Source: Eublepharis macularius (taxonomy: Eukaryota; Chordata; Lepidosauria; Squamata; Eublepharidae). Taken from it: a stretch of DNA of 64,000 nucleotides. Below the pieces are notes generated by a model that worked only from the letters and a program-made list of their open reading frames with translations, was not told the DNA's origin and did no database searches. The stretch spans positions 31,253,001-31,317,000 of the forward strand of contig NC_072807.1 of assembly GCF_028583425.1 (NCBI RefSeq). Direction: 5' to 3'. Below are positions 11,343 through 23,000 of the stretch, piece by piece. Position 1 is the first letter of the stretch. Each line of letters begins with the position of its first letter. Both the position numbers and the translations under genes were made by a program.

Positions 11343-11620
11343 TAGGGTTGTCGATCTCTAGGTAGGGGCTGGTGCTTTCCCTCAATTACAACTAATGGTA
11401 TTTGAAGAAGGGAACTAGCTTATACTCTGAGAATCTAGTTAGTCTCTATGGTGTCACTGGACTCTAACCTAACTAATTTCCAGACCACAGAGATCAGTTC
11501 CCCTGGAGAAAATAGCAGATTTGGAGGATGCAAGTCTATGGAATCACATCCAGGCTCAGCTCCCTTCCCTCTCCAAACTCCGCCCTCCCAGGCTCTGCCC
11601 CCAAACCTTAGACAACCCTA
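11343..11620 (-). mobile_element. hAT-type element (TAGGGTTGCC family) with an internal insertion
   Basis: Terminal inverted repeats TAGGGTTGTC and GACAACCCTA bound the element. Its minus-strand interior matches 62472-62701, but a foreign block at about 11398-11469 splits it. Confidence 0.65.
11398..11469 (+). repeat. Unclassified interspersed repeat nested in a hAT element
   Basis: Carries a tract like AGTCTCTATGGTGTCACTGG, related to the copies at 34769-34886, 41905-42000, 42489-42590 and 43670-43787. An ATTAGTT-like string flanks it on both sides, suggesting a target duplication. The family is not named with confidence. Confidence 0.5.
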
Positions 11621-11692
11621 TTTGTACCTCACTTTTGGGAGAACCAAAAATATTACAGAACAGAACCCAACAACTATGCATTATTAGATGGT

Positions 11693-11698
11693 TTTATT
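11693..11698 (-). terminator. Candidate ZNF592 poly(A) signal AATAAA
   Basis: TTTATT on the plus strand gives AATAAA on the minus strand, about 1.86 kb past the stop, making a 3' UTR of plausible length. Another AATAAA lies lower, near 11170. Which is used is unknown. Confidence 0.35.
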
Positions 11699-11699
11699 T

Positions 11700-13558
11700 G
11701 AAATACTTTGAAGTAAACATTATAGCAAGGCACGAATGCCACTGCAGATTAAATAGATATGTGATGGCTTGGGAGTGATTCCCCCCCTCCCCTGCTATTG
11801 TTACTTTAGCTAGGCTACTTTGTAAAACATTCCCTAGACTAATGTACACAGTATCAAAAAATACAAAGGGTTTTTATCAAAACACGTTCTGACGAGAAAG
11901 TGAGCAATTCAAATGTAATAAGATAAATAGTTCTTTCTTCTTAAATTATTTATAGTAAACATGAGCAGGAGTCTGACTCAACATAAAAAAACTGTATATA
12001 TATATGTATATATATATAAAAAAGAGAACGTAGTAGTATTACATAGAGCATGAGGGAAAACACACAAGATAGCACGGACAGGAAAAACAAGTTGATGCAA
12101 CTGTACGGGAACAGAAAACCTCCAGGGTCATCCCACCAATTGAGTAAAAACTGATGATGTACAACCCTGCCCCGAGCTGGAGCAAGCGTTTGCGGTACTG
12201 ACTGTGTTTCGGTCAGATGCAAGGGATGTAGTGGGCTCTAGCTGCCCATGACAACTTATACTGGAGTAAAAAGCAGTCTATACGGTGCCACAAGACTCCT
12301 ATTGCGTGTTAATGGAACTGGGTGGTCCTCCTGCGTGGCTCAAATCTGCAAGGGTGGAACAATTGGGGCCATGGCAATTGTTTCTGCAAACCTGGGGTAA
12401 TCTTCAGGTGCGGAGAAATATATAAATAGGAGGAAAATTTATATATATATATATGCAGGGAGTTAAAAATACCAGCCCCCAAAGTCTGTGCAGATGTTGC
12501 GTTTTTTTTTAAAGTTGAAAATTTAAAACAAGTGGAAGTAGGAGATGGGGACTGGCTGAAACTGTGTGTGCATGTAAAGCAGCAATTGGGAGAATTTGGG
12601 CAGTGAGAAAACTAGACACTTAGGGAGAATAAGAGGGGAGAAAGCAGAGGCCAGTGGGAGGGGGACTGTATTTCCCCCACCCATGCAAGTCCTTGTGGGT
12701 CCCCGTGCCATTCATATATAAATGACACTTCCGTGCTACATTTCTGGGCCAACTAAGCACATAGAGGAACTGTGTTTTCCTTTGCAGAAATCTTTATGTT
12801 GCGCTTAGTCCTGTTCTGAAAGCAGGACAGCTCCTTGTGGCGGTCACATTCTGCTGTCAGGTGCTTTTGCTACAATAGGGCCGCATCTCTGGATGCTGAG
12901 GCTGACTAGGGTACAGTCAATAACACAAAATCCTGCTTGCACAGAAAAGAAAACTCACTTGCTGATTTCAAAGAATCTCCTCCAGAGATGGCCAATTTTT
13001 TTTTAAACACCATTGCACTGCTTCCATTGAGTGGCTGAAAGGTGAGCTGAACATGATTTAAGGGCAGGGAAGCCCTCAGTGGATTGATGGGTCAAGAGGA
13101 GTGGGGGACTTAACAAATACTTGTGTAGTCCTAGCACGAGTGTTTCGTAGACCTGGATGAGGAACTGCGGGGAAAATACCAGAAGACTTTATGAAACAGG
13201 GAGGGGGGGGTGTGGAGAGCAAAGCTAAGCTGTTGGCTGAGGCCTTGAGTGCCACATGATCAAACAAAAAGAGCTCCTTTTGTTCTGACTTGGGGGGGGG
13301 GGACAGAAGAAAAGTGCTCCTTTCCCTGAAGGTTCAGACATGGTTCAGCTGGGGATCTTGACCACCCACTCCCCTCTTCCCCCTCCTCTCCCATCTGTCA
13401 CATATTCAGTGCTACGGAGATGGTGGCGACAACTTTTGAATTCCCTTACGAATTAAAAGTGAGTGGAATGCAGAGCCCATTCCACAAAACCAATAGCATA
13501 TTTAGAATCCCCCCCCCACCCATCAATGAAAACCTCAAAGGGACACAAAAATCTATTC
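11700..13558 (-). other. ZNF592: Probable ZNF592 3' UTR
   Basis: This stretch follows the stop codon on the minus strand and has no competing gene. It contains short TA-dinucleotide runs near 11995-12020 and 12440-12455, homopolymer G/C runs, and no SINE that I recognise, unlike the DNA on either side. The SINE-poor character supports its being transcribed exon, but there is no direct proof. Confidence 0.45.
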
Positions 13559-14071
13559 TTAAACATTTGGAGACTTTGAATGTTTGTTCTGAGAGCTGAG
13601 TTTCTCAGTGTCCCGTGACAATGAATCACACTCCAAGTCTTTCTCCTTTGAACCGCCTCCTTCCGCATCCCCGACATTCATCTCCCCGTTAGCCTCCGCG
13701 TGTCCATTCCCCTTTGTCTCCGTGTCCAGTCCCTCTTTTCCATCTGCTGGTTCTTCTTGTTCCTCCTGTTCATCTTCCTCCTCTTCCTCCTCCTCCTCTT
13801 GATCTTTGACTTTATGAACAATGAAGAGGTGCCTATTCAGAGAGATGTGGGACGTGTAACACAAGCCACAGAGTAGGCACTGAAAAGTGGAGCTGTCCGT
13901 CTTGTGCTGAGGTATGTGTCCCTGAAACTCAGTCTCAGAGGCTGTCGAAAACTCACATTTTGCACATTTCCAGTGTGCTTTCAGTTTTTTTGCTGGTGGA
14001 TCTTCAGATCCCGACGCGGCCTTTTCTGTCTGCTCCAAGCTATCTGCTGACACCCTCTTTGGAGATTTTGT
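13559..14071 (-). CDS. ZNF592: ZNF592 last coding exon (C-terminal fingers, acidic tail, stop)
   Basis: A TGGTAG acceptor is followed by [14 protein letters not shown], the fingers [20 protein letters not shown] and [20 protein letters not shown], then an uninterrupted glutamate run and an acidic, polar C-terminus ending SPNV. The TAA stop is at 13561-13559. Confidence 0.95.
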   Translation of the reverse strand, partial: TKSPKRVSADSLEQTEKAASGSEDPPAKKLKAHWKCAKCEFSTASETEFQGHIPQHKTDSSTFQCLLCGLCYTSHISLNRHLFIVHKVKDQEEEEEEEEDEQEEQEEPADGKEGLDTETKGNGHAEANGEMNVGDAEGGGSKEKDLECDSLSRDTEKLSSQNKHSKSPNV

Positions 14072-17000
14072 CTACCAAACAAAAACAGAAAAGCGTAGCT
14101 TTATTGCACCAACCACCAAAGGCTTGATCCAGTCCCCATGAGTCCTAAGGCTGTAAATCTCGTTTAATAAGGCAACCATTTAAACTAAGGAGAATTCTAT
14201 AATTTGAACTTTAATAAGCTCATTAACAACAACAACAACAACATTCGATTTATACCGCCCTTCAGGACAACTTAATGCCCACTCAGAGCATTTTACAAAG
14301 TGTGTTGTTATTATTCCCACTACAATCATCCTGTGAGGTGGGTGGGGCTGAGAGAGCTCTGAAAGAGCTGTGATTGACCCAAAGCCACAGAGCTGGCTTC
14401 AAGCAGAGGAGTGGAGAATCAAGCCCAGTTCTCCAGATTAGAGTCCTGCGCTCTTAACCACTACACCAAACTGGTTTGCAATCTATCTAGTCTGCATATA
14501 TCTGATTTTTGCAGAGAAAAATTAGCATGCCAAGATGCTCCAGGATCAGTCTTGTCGGCAGATGATTAACACTGAGGCCGCACTGGAAAACAAGTATCTG
14601 TCTAATTTACACAATTTAAAGGTAAAAGCAGTCCCCTGTGCAAGCACAGAGTCATTACTGACCTGGGGGGGGGGAGAACGTTGCATCATGACGTTTTCTT
14701 GGCAGACTTTTGTTACGGGGTGGTTTGCCCGTAACAAAATGATTTTGTGTGTGAGCACATGCAGAGGATTTTTTACCCCCCACCGCTCTCACAGTGTTCA
14801 GCTCTTGTTTTTCATAACTGAACAACCTTCACAATGCACAAGGGTTATCGCTTGCTCTGAAAAAACAACACAGAAACGGGCAAAGCAAGTGCTGAAACTG
14901 CACACGCTAGAATGTGGGGAATGCCACAGGCTGCAAGCAAAAGGGGAGGGCCACCAGGTGGGACAGGCAGCCATGGAGAAAAAAAACATTAATTTTCCCT
15001 TGACCCCACAGCACGGCAGATTACTTTTGTCAAGACTTCTGTTGGAGCTTTGGCTTTGGATATCTGGGAAAGGTCTGGGTTCTTGATGCCATGCATCAGG
15101 CTGATGTGGTTCTCCAGCGCAGACAGCTGAGGAAATGCCTGAACTTCCTCTGTGCAGTACCTTCAAAACAAAGCAAGGCAAGATTGTTCATGTTAACAGC
15201 GTTTTTGTCCCCTTCATTTCTCTCCCCTCCCAGTGGTAAAATTCCCCGTTGTTAAGTTCTCTGAGGCAAGGAGGACCTCTTATTCCTTATGCAACTCTGA
15301 AACTGCTATGTCCATTGATTGTATATTTTATTATTCACAAATTCAATTTAAACCCCAGTAAGTAAACAGAGAGCTTAAAGCCACTGCATATAGATTACAG
15401 AGGCCTCCATTCAATCCAATGCAGAGTTAGCCAGTCTGAGCCCAATCCAATCTGTTGCTTCAACTGGAGTAACTTTGTTTAGAAGGGCTCTGTCAAGCTC
15501 TCTAAAAACAAGCTTCAATACACATTACAACATATGTAGTTGCTTACGCACGATTTTGACAACTTTTTAAATGACACGCTTTTGTTACACACACACTTTT
15601 GTTTCTGTGACAGTAAGAAGAGCCACCGGCTGACAACACAGAATAGTAAAAATGCAAATTCTGTGTAATGCATTCTGACCAAGAGCAGCATTGTGTGAAT
15701 TCAAGTCATATCTAACAAAGTGGGCCCTCGCTCACAAAATCTTTGCAGGATTCTGCACGGCTTTGAATTAAAACATCCTTCTGTGAAGAAGTGAATGTCT
15801 CTCGACGAGGATGACTCGGTAGGCATCAGCTCTTCCACCACCACCCCTCCCCCAACCCAATCCCATCCTCATGTAAAGAATATTTTTTAAAACGGCAAAA
15901 CTGGTGAAACGACACTAGCTAATTTCAGGTAAGACTGGTTTTTATAAATCAATAGATCCCGCAGCAGATCTTTTAAGTTCTGCAAAGACAGAAGAGCTAC
16001 AACTTTAAAAATGTAATACGTGAGACCCTGTTCCCTTTCCTAAGTGGTTTAGATAATGCTTTGTTTGGAAGGTAAAGAACTCCAGTCTCATTTCAAAAGC
16101 CCACTTTTCCCACCCATGGAGGGTAAGTTCTAATTTTACATTTTGAAGGAATCCCCAGATTTGCTCAGGGATGAGCTTGTGAGCGGAGGCTAGCTTTCAA
16201 AGGTTGCTCTAGTTTGTGAGACAGTCCTTCAAGCAACTGGCAGGGATGTCCCAATCACCTCCCCACAAAGATTTGTGTGTCAGCAGAAGCCACCTCTGAA
16301 AGCATGTGCTCTGTATCCAAAGAGGCTCAGAAGCTAGCTTTCTCTGCTGGGTCATATCAGAGGGTGACCTTGGTCCCTCTTGCTGACTGCGGTAACGTTA
16401 TCAGTAAGTCGGTGAGGATGAGAACAGCTTCCCTTCTACGGGAAAAATAAAGAGGTATGTGGGATAGGAATGCTAGACAAAATGAGGATCTGTTTTGTCT
16501 GGGTCTTGGTGGGAACTGCATTCGTTCAAATGAAGTGGGAGTTCAGGAGCCCACAAAGTGCAGGAGTTCAAACTTCCAAGACTAAATCATTATGTTGCAC
16601 TCAAAATCACCGTGAACAAGAGCCTAGCATTCTGCCGCCTTCAGAGGTCAGCTTGAAGCAATGTGACATGTTTACTTAAGGAACTGGCCAACTAATGAGG
16701 ACTCTGAAAGCAGAATATTCTTCCACCAAACTAGATACAATGGACTCCGGCCACTACACCACACAGCCTCTCTTTTAAACAGCAGTCTAATGAAGTCCAT
16801 GCAATCCTTTCTCAGAATACAGGCAGCTGTTTGCATTACTGATAGGACTCACTGCAGTCCCATTGTGGTCTCTAAAGGGGGGAAAGTTAAAGAACCGCCT
16901 TGTCTGGCATGTTGCTCCAGACTCTTAAATTATGTTCCGAAACAGGCAGTGGCAGATACATCCCTTGCAAAGCACTTTGCAGCCTGGAAGATGAGTTCAC

Positions 17001-20000
17001 CGTGGAAAAGAACGCCGCGGACTCACCAGCAGGTGTAAGCTTTCTTTGCTGTGTCATGATTATTGCGAACGTGCCTGCGCAGACTATTGGAGGCATGGAA
17101 TGACTGCTCACACTGCCGACAGGGATATCTCTTCACGTTCTAACAAAGGAACAGAAGACATTAGTGAAAAGGCGGGAGCAGCAGACTAGAAACATACATT
17201 TTGACTGGGGCAGAAGAACTGGACTCAAGTCCGCAAAGCCGTTCTTCACATTACAGCACAAAACATTTTTGCACAAAGATGCACTTGCAATCCACATGGT
17301 ACACAACGATCCTGCTCGATGAGAGGCTGCCTGTGGACGTTTGGGTAAACAGGGCCAAAAGTTTTGGCCAGGAGGTTGTGTCAAGAATCCGTGGCTCTCA
17401 AGACGTGTGTTGGCTGAGAATCTACAGATGCTCCCCCACCCCTTCAGTTGTGGAGACATGCGGTGGACTCGCTGAAAACATGTCCTGCTTCCCATCACAG
17501 CAAATCGCTCCCGGTTATGAATTCATTTCTTTGCATCAACACACTGATGGGTTTCTCAGCCTCATTCCAACACTTGTAAAATGGGGACTAATGATCTATC
17601 CCTCAAAGTTGTTGAAAGGATTATCAAGACTGTTTGTATGCTTTTGCAGTCTTTCTGCGGCATACATTTGACACGCTTTCCCACAAGCTTGTAATAGGCC
17701 GAAGAAACGGGCAGCTTCCGTCTGTACTCTTGCTTTGAAATGGGTGTGTGCTGTAAAGCTACAAAGTGTGTGGGGGTGGGGGGGGCGGGAGGGGGGTGAG
17801 AAGATGTACTAAACATGGCACCACAAGGTTTCCACAAGACCCTTACTTTTCCGTGGTTTTTCTTCATATGAGACACGTAGGTTTCTCGGTCGGGGATCCA
17901 CTGTGAACACTCCCGACAGGTCCAACTGCAGGATTTTGGCTTGGGCTTTGATTCTGGGCTCATGTCTTTTGTGGGCAAAGGTGTCTGGGAAGTACCGTTG
18001 ATGACTGACAGCTCCTTTGATGTCGAGAGGGCGTTACTGCTCACTGCTGCCTCCGATTTCTGGCGGAAGCTGTTAAGATCCTCAGGATTTTCAGGAACCC
18101 CATGGACGTTCTAACAAACAAAAAAGTCACAGAATGGAGAACAGAATGAAAAAAACCTGATAATTATCTGTGTATCTGACGTACAAAATAAATAAATGCA
18201 CACAGCTCTCTTAAACAGCTCGGTCAATTTGTAGAATAGCAAGGTGGGCCCTCATTCGGGTGATGACTGTGGAGCACCGGGGAACAACACAATCGTGTAG
18301 AAAAAGAATGTGGTACGTTCCTTTTTGGACTATACCACCTGAGAATGTAAAGGGGAGACACTGCATGTTTCAATCGTCCTCTGTTAAGAAGTACTCCCTG
18401 AAACTGAAAGGTTAACATACTGGGGATACAGGCTGGTTACCTTGCCAACTTTCCCTGACATGCCACCTTTCCAAGTATAAGTCAGCCCTTGGCTGTGGGG
18501 GGAAAACACCATCCCACCTTGACCTAAAACGATACAAATGTTCCTCACGTTGCCCACTTTATTCCCCTCAAGAATGTTTTAACAGTTTTAAACGGAGTAT
18601 AGTCAACTACGGTCCCAAATGACAATGTCAAGTCAAATGTGGATTTGGAAAAATAGTCAATACAAGGCCGACTATGTGGTTGCTCTCAAGCTGCCCCTGT
18701 TAATAGTAAGAAGGATCAATGTATATTGTGATCCCAAACATATGTACCCTAGTTTGGCTATCATGACTGTTATATGGGGTATAATAGAAGTAATTAATGA
18801 GGTGTTACAAACCCAAATAAATAAGAATCCAGAACTGCTGCTACTAAACTTGGGAATGGAGAATGTTCCAGTGCAAAATAGAACATTGTTATTTTATATG
18901 ACAGCTGCAGCAAGATTACTGTATGCGCAGAAATGGAAAGTGCAAGAAGTACCTACTGTAGAGGACTGGATTTACAAATTGCTGTACATGGCAGAGATGG
19001 ATAAAATGAGAAGAAAACTTAAAGACCTGGATCCGGGACAGTATTTGGCGGACTGGGCGAAACTGAAACAATTTTTGGGAAAAAAATGGGATGTGAAAGG
19101 AGAACTGTGGCAGTTTGAGAACTTTTGAAATAAGACATTTTAAACAGAAGAGAGAAGTGACTTTACCATTAAGAATTTATATCTATTTTAATCTAAGCTT
19201 GGATTATAAAATAGCAGAAGAGGGGTGAAATTTAGAACTGATTTTTTAAAGAATAAGATAGGGAGGTTACGATAAGTAATACCTTTCTCAGAGTATATGA
19301 ATAAGGGAATAGTTAAATAAATATACTGATGGGGCATACTATATATATTATTATGTTGGTAGATCAGATTGTATATTATATAATGAATGTGCAGTATGGT
19401 GCTGTGTGCGGTGCCACATTGGTGGCAGGGCGCACAGTAGGGGTGTTAATACATATTATAATGACAATAGTATATTTGATAGAATATATGTTTAAAAGAA
19501 ATAGAATATGTTTAAACTAAGACTTTTGTTATATATTATATTATATTATATTTATTATATTATATTATATTATATTATATTATATTATATTATATTATAT
19601 TATATTATATTATATTATATTGGTCTGCTATATTGAGGGGTATAAGATTTATACTATATTGATAGTTTAATTGATAGATGTATATTATACTGATAGAATA
19701 TTTGATAGTATAATTGATAGAAGCATGCTATATTGATAGGATATTTGATATATATGATAGAATACCTGAAAAAAAAATTTAGAATGTGCTTAGACTAAGG
19801 GAATTATCAAGTAATAAGAGGGGGTAAGGGTTGGAAAGCTGTTGGAAGTCGATAGAGAGGGGGGAGGAAAAGGGTGGGGGATAGGGTTAATTAGATATTG
19901 AGGGAATGTATGTATTGAATTTGAAAAGTATACTCACCAACAAATTTTTTTTTTAAAAAAATGACTGTTATATGGGGGTCTGTCTTCTGAAATATTCGTA

Positions 20001-23000
20001 GACACAGTTCCCTGAGAGATTTGGGGAGGGAGACACACATGCATATACGTGCGCACACACGCAGCGTCTAGTATGATATGATTACATATTGGCTGGATCT
20101 TGAGTAAACTGCGTTCATCAGCGTCTTGCCAACTGCCTTTTTCACAGTTTTATGCAATTTGTATTGACTGGTTTTCTTGAAGGCTTGTTTTTGTGATTTT
20201 ACCTGCACTATTTAATCTTCATAGTGGACCTTATTTGGTCGTATCAATTCTTTTCAGATTATGACTAATAGGCACAGGATGTTTGTACGACTTGTATGTA
20301 GAAACTGGTTACAATTTAAGATGGCTAAAAGAAACAGAAGTATTGACTAACTGATTGAAACAGAGAACAAAAAAAAAAGCACTGTGTAAGAAGGCAGCTG
20401 CCCCTGTGGACAGCATGGTAAGAAAACTGATTATTTAAACAGCAGCATTTCTGGAACAAGATAACCCGCTACTGCATAAATACCAGAGTCTTGATCATGT
20501 GGAACCATTTAAGTCTCCCCTATGATTTATTATTTATCGAATGCTCGCTCTCTTGGGGCTTTTTATGTCGCATGTGAACGTCACTTGTCATATGTTCATC
20601 AAGACTGTTTCAGATCCAAGAGTCTGTCACCAAAGTTCTCCATCTAATTCAAGACAGTTGTTCTGCATGCAAGGAAGTAAAAGGACACCTGGACAAAGCT
20701 GTTTTGCCTTCTTGGCTTCTGCCCTGAATGAAAGCCAAATCAACCAAGATATAGAAGACCTGATTTGCACTCTTAATCTGAAGAAGATGCTCATTATTGT
20801 CGGGTTTTCATCCAGCCCTATGACTCTCCCAAAGGGAACCTGAAGACTGGGGCAACTTTTTTTAGTGTTCTCTGACATGGTGAGACTAATAGGGCTGAGT
20901 TCTGTATGTTGGCTAAAGAAGGTGGGTTATTTAAACTATGTAAGGTGACATGGACTGCAAGCTTGTAATTTTGGGGGGAAAGAAAGCACAGGAGCAGCTT
21001 GCGTCTCATCCAGTGGTTTTCTCCCTCCATCTGAAAAGATCCCCTTAAAGGTCATCTGCCTTGAGATCTTATCTTTAACAATGATCCTTGAAGAGGAAAT
21101 CCAACATTTAGAAAAAGCAAGTGATACAGTCTTCTTGGGACACTTCCAATTCAGTATGCAGGAAGAGGATCATACTCAAACACTTCCTCTGTGAAATGCT
21201 TCCTGCTTGAAGAAAGCTAGCATATCAGGAGGGAAGCTTTTAGTTGGCACTTCTCCCTTATGAACTGATTTTCTATATGCAGAGTTTTTGATGTGTGAGA
21301 GAATCAGCACGTATGACCACTTACCTGCATCCTGATGTGGCATGTTCCTGTAAGAACTGTACCACATGCTTTCTTTGAGCACATGTGCTTTAGATTTTAC
21401 GTTTGTGTGAATGTACTTTGCTAGTAGGTGAAAGGAAGCTGTCAATGTTTTGCACAGGGCAAGATACTAACAGACACCACTAGCCCCCTCCTGCTATTGA
21501 GACCCGACACAAACCTCTCTGAAGATGAAGCGTGCAACCTGCCCAGTTCCATAGGTGAGCCACCAGAGGGACCTGGAATTTGTTTCCCCCCTCAAGCCCT
21601 CCCCGCCCTCCTTGCAGCCCTGCAGGTCTGAAATGCACAAAGTTAAAGGGAAGGGGTACAGGGGTGGGGTCCTGTGTGGGCACTGAATAATCTCCAGCCA
21701 CCAACCTTGACATGCTGCATTAACTGCGGTTTCTGCATATATACCAGCTGACACTGCGGACACTTGAAGACTCCCACCATCAGCCGGTTGGCATTTTGCT
21801 GGAAGTGCTCCTGCAGAAGCCTCTTCTTGTTAAAGACAGTCTCACATGAACATTTGTAGATCACCCTGGAATTAGGTTAAACAAATTAAAAATATAAGTC
21901 AGTCACTGACGACGGGTGAAAGGAAAGAAAACAAAACCCCACTCTCAGCAAACTGCCTGGGAGTAGAAATAATATTGCACCAAGTTCTGTTAACCCATCG
22001 CCTTAAGTGTTGCCCCTCCAGGAGACCTGGAATGGTTCAGAAATGTGGCTTTCTTAAGCAGAAGCAGGCACGGCACAAGCGGAACTCACTGGCTTGAGTT
22101 TTTAAGGCGAGGAAAGTAATTTTTTTTTAAAGAGTGAAAAGTACGTGCAAATGGCCCTGCCCCTTCTTTGGTCCAGAGCCTCTGCCTGCATCTTCTCTCT
22201 CTGCAGCTCTTGAGAAGTAAGGAGGCTTGTGAGAGATACAAACCAGGAAACGGCACAGTGCAAAAGCAACCAGCCACCATCTAAACAACACAATGCACAC
22301 TTTTAGACAGAGAGAACATCAGTAGGGTCTGTCCTCCAGCTCACAGGGCTGGCCAGCACACTGCTTACTGGAGAACAAGCCGTGCTGCACGACAATGCAG
22401 TGCCCGGGATACGGCATAGATGATGGTAACTGACTCTTTGCTTATGGAAGCACGTTTAGGGAACTGGAACAGGAGAAACGGGACAGACTCGACACTCAAA
22501 GAAAGATGCCAGAAGGCACACTATGCCACGCAAGGGAGGGCAATTCCAGAGATATGGAGGGCGACCCGAAGAGACACTTACTGAGATGTCTTGTGAGGCT
22601 CTGCAGGGTGCTGACTTGTGATGTGGGCGGTGGTGCTGTCGGCAGACTTGAAGGCCATGGGGCAGAATGAACACTTGTGGAAGACTTCGCAGTGTTTCTC
22701 GTGAATGTGCACCTTCAGCATCGCTTGCGACATGAAGACAACCCCACAGTGAGTGCACCTGGAAACAGAGAGGGATGCTGTGAGCACGGCTGGCGACGTT
22801 TCCTGACGCACCCTCTCCCCTTCTGGGGCACTCTCGAGGGTGTCCTGCACCGGACAGCTCAATTACATAATTTTTGTTTTTCAGAATGTTTGTTTTATTG
22901 TAATAGCAACTGATCAGCCCAATCAATGGACAATTAAATGTGTAATATTAACTAGGCAAGTGATCTGAATGGCACACCGTGCCAAATAGCTGAACTTGGG

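Larger units (their letters stand above)
9700..11690. other. SEC11A-ZNF592 intergenic stretch
   Basis: Holds an AT-rich patch (9830-9890), a LINE C-terminus relic (9893-10050), two hAT-type elements (10642-10861 and 11343-11620) and a SINE head near 11255-11330. No gene is seen. Confidence 0.5.
18111..21705 (-). other. ZNF592 intron with L1 insertion
   Basis: Contains the 5'-truncated L1 at 18780-19960 with its target duplication. The rest (18111-18762 and 19978-21705) shows no recognised feature. Confidence 0.5.

Noticed and set aside
9597-13559. Bidirectional SEC11A/ZNF592 promoter
   Set aside because: In this window ZNF592 ends, not begins, next to SEC11A: both are on the minus strand, and the ZNF592 promoter lies at about 43 kb.
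18619-19128. A 169-codon open frame as a host gene
   Set aside because: Its later part is L1 ORF2 C-terminus. Its first part is intron sequence left of the target duplication that happens to be open.
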